From assembly GCA_945863825.1 (NCBI GenBank), contig CAMBBY010000036.1, positions 1-8,071 of the forward strand: a stretch of 8,071 bases of DNA. The letters run 5' to 3'. Of this stretch, positions 5,304 to 8,071 are shown in pieces (the stretch's first letter is position 1; each line of letters begins with the position of its first letter). Source of the DNA: an uncultured Prevotella sp. Lineage in GTDB: Bacteria > Bacteroidota > Bacteroidia > Bacteroidales > Bacteroidaceae. The position numbers and the translations under genes are program-made. The notes under the pieces were generated by a model, which worked only from the letters and a program-made list of their open reading frames with translations, searched no databases and had not been told where the DNA came from.

Positions 5304-5375
5304 GGTTCCATAGTTTAATGGATAGAACGGAGGTTTCCTAAACCTTTGATCCGAGTTCGATTCTCGGTGGAATCA
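5304..5375 (+). tRNA. tRNA-Arg (anticodon CCU)
   Basis: A complete 72-nt cloverleaf. Acceptor stem GGTTCCA (5304-5310) pairs with TGGAATC (5368-5374), with one G-U pair; discriminator A. D-arm GTTT/GAAC; anticodon stem GAGGT/ACCTT (5330-5334, 5342-5346) with loop TTCCTAA giving anticodon CCU (5337-5339), which reads AGG; T-arm CCGAG-TTCGATT-CTCGG. CCA is not encoded. A promoter precedes it and a strong terminator follows, so it is a single-gene transcript. Confidence 0.95.
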
Positions 5376-5409
5376 CATGGAGATAGGTATCAGCATTCAA
5401 GCAGAATCG

Positions 5410-5450
5410 ATAAAAGGTCGCTTCCATTCTGGAATGCGACCTTTTATTAT
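5410..5450 (+). terminator. Intrinsic terminator of the tRNA transcript
   Basis: A perfect 12-bp stem ATAAAAGGTCGC/GCGACCTTTTAT (5410-5421, 5436-5447), continued by TTCCA/TGGAA with one bulged base and a TTC loop. The symmetrical A and T runs make it potentially bidirectional. Confidence 0.85.
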
Positions 5451-5512
5451 ATCTTTCAGTTCCTCAAATCATTGAAATGTCCTTCATCCAAAATATTCAC
5501 TTCATAGAATAT

Positions 5513-5578
5513 CCTCTTTAGAACATTCACATTCTCTTTGGAACATTTTCTCCATCTGGTTTTCACCAGACGGAGAAA
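5513..5578. repeat. Degenerate short repeats plus 14-bp hairpin downstream of secDF
   Basis: CTCTTTAGAACATT (5514) recurs as CTCTTTGGAACATT (5534), and weaker copies lie on the secDF-distal side. Next to them TTTCTCCATCTGGT (5547-5560) and ACCAGACGGAGAAA (5565-5578) form a stem with one mismatch and a TTTC loop. The position, 47 nt past the secDF stop, fits a secDF terminator or 3' stabilising hairpin, but there is no T tract. I found no convincing gene in 5451-5624. Confidence 0.5.
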
Positions 5579-5624
5579 TTATTCATGTTAATTCGCTTCT
5601 ATATGGTTATTGATCTGCCCAGTA

Positions 5625-8071
5625 TTACTTAACAGCAACAACCTCTGCCTCAGCAGGCTCTTCCTTAATCTTACGACCAAGAACGATGTAAGCCATTGGA
5701 GAAGCAATGAAGATAGAAGACAAAGTACCGAATACAACACCCAAAATCATAGCGAATGCGAAGCTGCGGATACTGTCACCACCGAGGATGAAGATACAGA
5801 GCAACACAATCAAGGTAGAAGTTGAAGTATTGATAGTACGTGCCAATGTCTCATTGATAGAAGCATTGAAAAGCTGCTGGCGATCACCCTTAGGATGAAG
5901 CTTCATGTTCTCACGGATGCGGTCGAACACAACCACCTTATCATTGATAGAGTAACCAACCACGGTCAGGATAGCACCGATGAAGGTCTGGTCAATCTCT
6001 AAAGAGAATGGTACAAGGCCCCACAAGAGTGAGTAGAAACCAATAACAGTCAAAGCATCAAATGCAAGAGCGATAGTAGAACCTACAGAGAATGCTACGT
6101 TGCGGAAACGGAGCAAAATGTAGAGGAAGATAGCTATCAATGCGAAAAGCACACTGTAGATAGCACCCATTGTAATATCCTTAGCTACAGAAGGACCTAC
6201 CTTTGTACTACTGATAATAGAACCGCCCTGGCGTACATCTGGATTCTTGAAAGCCTCAACATTCTGCTGAGAAACCAAACCAGCCTTCTTCAATGAGTTA
6301 TAGAGGATTGTTTCAGCCTCATCATCTACTGTAGGACTGTTGCTCTCAATCATATAGTTGGTAGATACACGGATGGTTCTTCCATCTGTACCGATAGCAA
6401 TAGCACTTGTGTTAGCCTTGGTTCCATCTGCATTGACAAATGCATCACCAAGAACAGTACGAATCTGCTCTGGCTCTACAGCTTTCTCAAACTGAACTAC
6501 ATAGTTACGACCACCGGTGAAGTCAATACTCTTGCTCAAGCCACGAACTACAAAGCTACCAATGAATACGACAGCTGCAACAACTGCTACAGTAAAGGTA
6601 GTCTTGTACATAGACATGAACTTGTACTTCTTGCCCTGCATCAAGTTGTGAGAAACTGGAGTATCAAACTTGCAATGCATCCACTTGTCGTGATTCAACT
6701 TATAATCGTAAACCAAACGAGTCAGGAATACAGCAGTAAAGAATGATACAACAATACCGATAATCCAGGTTGTAGCGAAACCACGAACAGGACCGGTACC
6801 AGTAACAAGCAGGATAACACCTGTAATCAAAGATGTCAAGTTAGAGTCGAAGATAGCAGAGAAAGCATTACCATAACCGGCAGCCACAGCCTGCTTCATA
6901 CCCTTGCCAGAACGGAGTTCTTCCTTGATACGCTCATAAATAAGCACGTTAGCATCCACGGCCGTACCCAAAGACAAGACCATACCGGCAAGACCCGGCA
7001 ACGTCAAGGCTGCTTGGAATGACGTCAAGATACCTAATGTGAAGAATACATTGACAAGCAATGCAAGGTTAGCCATCATACCAGGAATGATGTTGTACAT
7101 CATCACCATGTAAACCATCAAGAGTACGAAAGCCACAACGAATGAGATGATACCCATCTGGATAGACTGTGCACCGAGAGTAGGACCAACAACTTCCTCC
7201 TGAACGATACGGGCAGGAGCTGGCATACGACCTGACTTCAAAGTGTTAGCCAAATCCTTCGTATCTTCGATAGTGAAGTTACCAGTAATCTGAGAACTAC
7301 CGCCGGCAATCTCACCATTTACACGAGGAGCAGAATAAACTACACCATCCAAAACAATGGCAATAGCCTTACCTACGTTAGCCTTAGTCATCTGAGCCCA
7401 TCTACGAGCACCCTCAGTATTCATCTTCATGCTTACACATGGAGCACCAGTAGTAGGTTCAAACTCGTCCTTAGCATCAGTAATCACATCACCCTCCAAT
7501 GGAGCGCGACCTGTACTGGTAGTCACCTTCAAAGCATGGAGTTCATAGATGTTCTTCACATTCAAATGGTCAGCTGGTTTAGCACTCCAAAGCAACTTCA
7601 AGTCTGAAGGCAACACCTGCTTAGCCAAAGCAGAATAGAGCAACTTATTGATAGCTGCAGTATCGCGAACACTTGCATAACCCACAGTGCTCAGCCCCTG
7701 TCCAGGAACCAACTGCAAACGAGCCAGCAATGGATGAGCCTTGATGGCAGCAGCACTCTGCTTTTCAGCATTGATCTTAGACTTAGCCTCATCACCCTTC
7801 TTGAGGTTCAACTTAGGAGCAGCCTTAGCAGGTTCTGCCTTTGCAACTTCTTTCTTAGCAGAATCAGCTGCAACAGAATCCTTAGCCTCTACCTCATGGT
7901 CGCCATTAGCAAGACGAGTGTCAAGCTGCTGGAGATAAGGAGCAATTTCCTCAGAGTTATATGTCTCCCAGAACTCAAGGTTAGCGCTACCCTGAAGCAT
8001 CTTACGCATACGCTCAGGCTGGCTGATACCAGGCATTTCTACCATGATACGGCCCTGCTGACCTTCCAACT
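5625..8071 (-). CDS. secDF: Protein translocase SecDF fusion (N-terminus beyond the window)
   Basis: At least 814 residues of the fused SecD-SecF membrane subunit, which uses the proton motive force to help pull exported proteins out of the SecYEG channel. Numbering from the first full codon, a TTG at 8069: the periplasmic P1 region with an Ala/Lys-rich low-complexity insert at about 60-108; VVGPTLGAQSIQMG (293-306) leading to the SecD membrane part with GTAVDANVLIYERIKEE (368-384); the SecF half from about 485, with SIDFTGGRNYVVQF (514-527), KVGPSVAKDITMGAI (623-637) and VGYSINDKVVVFDRIREN (704-721); six hydrophobic segments in each half is the family norm. The fusion is usual in Bacteroidota. 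The frame is open to the right edge, so TTG is not a start; the missing N-terminus should hold the first SecD membrane segment. Confidence 0.95.
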   Translation of the reverse strand, partial: LEGQQGRIMVEMPGISQPERMRKMLQGSANLEFWETYNSEEIAPYLQQLDTRLANGDHEVEAKDSVAADSAKKEVAKAEPAKAAPKLNLKKGDEAKSKINAEKQSAAAIKAHPLLARLQLVPGQGLSTVGYASVRDTAAINKLLYSALAKQVLPSDLKLLWSAKPADHLNVKNIYELHALKVTTSTGRAPLEGDVITDAKDEFEPTTGAPCVSMKMNTEGARRWAQMTKANVGKAIAIVLDGVVYSAPRVNGEIAGGSSQITGNFTIEDTKDLANTLKSGRMPAPARIVQEEVVGPTLGAQSIQMGIISFVVAFVLLMVYMVMMYNIIPGMMANLALLVNVFFTLGILTSFQAALTLPGLAGMVLSLGTAVDANVLIYERIKEELRSGKGMKQAVAAGYGNAFSAIFDSNLTSLITGVILLVTGTGPVRGFATTWIIGIVVSFFTAVFLTRLVYDYKLNHDKWMHCKFDTPVSHNLMQGKKYKFMSMYKTTFTVAVVAAVVFIGSFVVRGLSKSIDFTGGRNYVVQFEKAVEPEQIRTVLGDAFVNADGTKANTSAIAIGTDGRTIRVSTNYMIESNSPTVDDEAETILYNSLKKAGLVSQQNVEAFKNPDVRQGGSIISSTKVGPSVAKDITMGAIYSVLFALIAIFLYILLRFRNVAFSVGSTIALAFDALTVIGFYSLLWGLVPFSLEIDQTFIGAILTVVGYSINDKVVVFDRIRENMKLHPKGDRQQLFNASINETLARTINTSTSTLIVLLCIFILGGDSIRSFAFAMILGVVFGTLSSIFIASPMAYIVLGRKIKEEPAEAEVVAVK

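Noticed and set aside
5304..5375. tRNA-Arg as an integration site
   Set aside because: No duplicated tRNA 3' end, integrase or island boundary is visible; both sides are ordinary genes.
7741..7938. Plus-strand ORF within secDF
   Set aside because: It is the antisense of the Ala/Lys-rich insert of SecDF; biased codons there make long open antisense frames.

Overview
The window looks like a chromosomal segment of a Bacteroidota bacterium, most likely Prevotella/Segatella-like. The evidence is a fused SecDF translocase, a HU-like protein of the type fused to a winged helix, traces of a hybrid two-component system (HTCS) regulator, and several good matches to the Bacteroidota promoter (TTTG, about 19 nt, TAnnTTTG). 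The genus is inferred from general resemblance.

Layout. Positions 1-728 (+) hold the decayed N-terminal half of a DUF1016/YhcG-type nuclease gene whose catalytic domain is missing. Positions 976-1541 (+) hold a HigBA-type toxin-antitoxin operon with promoter and palindromic operator candidate; the XRE antitoxin is intact but the toxin is reduced to 60 residues by an internal deletion. Convergent to it, 1674-2330 (-) encodes an Abi_2-type abortive-infection protein with its own promoter and a terminator-like leader hairpin; it lacks the C-terminal stretch that carries the HEPN R-x4-6-H motif. Positions 2822-3460 (-) encode an intact HU-winged-helix protein. A short-period array of small palindromes lies on each side of it: 22-nt period downstream (2671-2751), and exactly 21-nt period in its 5' leader (3554-3631), enclosed in a larger inverted repeat (3537-3648). 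Positions 3804-4096 (-) are scraps of an HTCS regulator. Then come a secreted endonuclease/exonuclease/phosphatase-family protein (4114-5151, -), tRNA-Arg(CCU) with promoter and terminator (5220-5450, +), and the 3' part of secDF (5625 to the right edge, -).

Together: the right third (endonuclease, tRNA, secDF) is ordinary core genome. The left half is an eroded accessory/defence island in which four different genes (nuclease, toxin, Abi, HTCS) have each lost a large internal or terminal block, while antitoxin, HU-wHTH protein, promoters and terminators persist. The most unusual feature is the pair of short-period palindrome arrays around the HU-wHTH gene, whose spacing is close to two turns of B-DNA. 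I found no CRISPR array, complete insertion sequence or phage structural gene.
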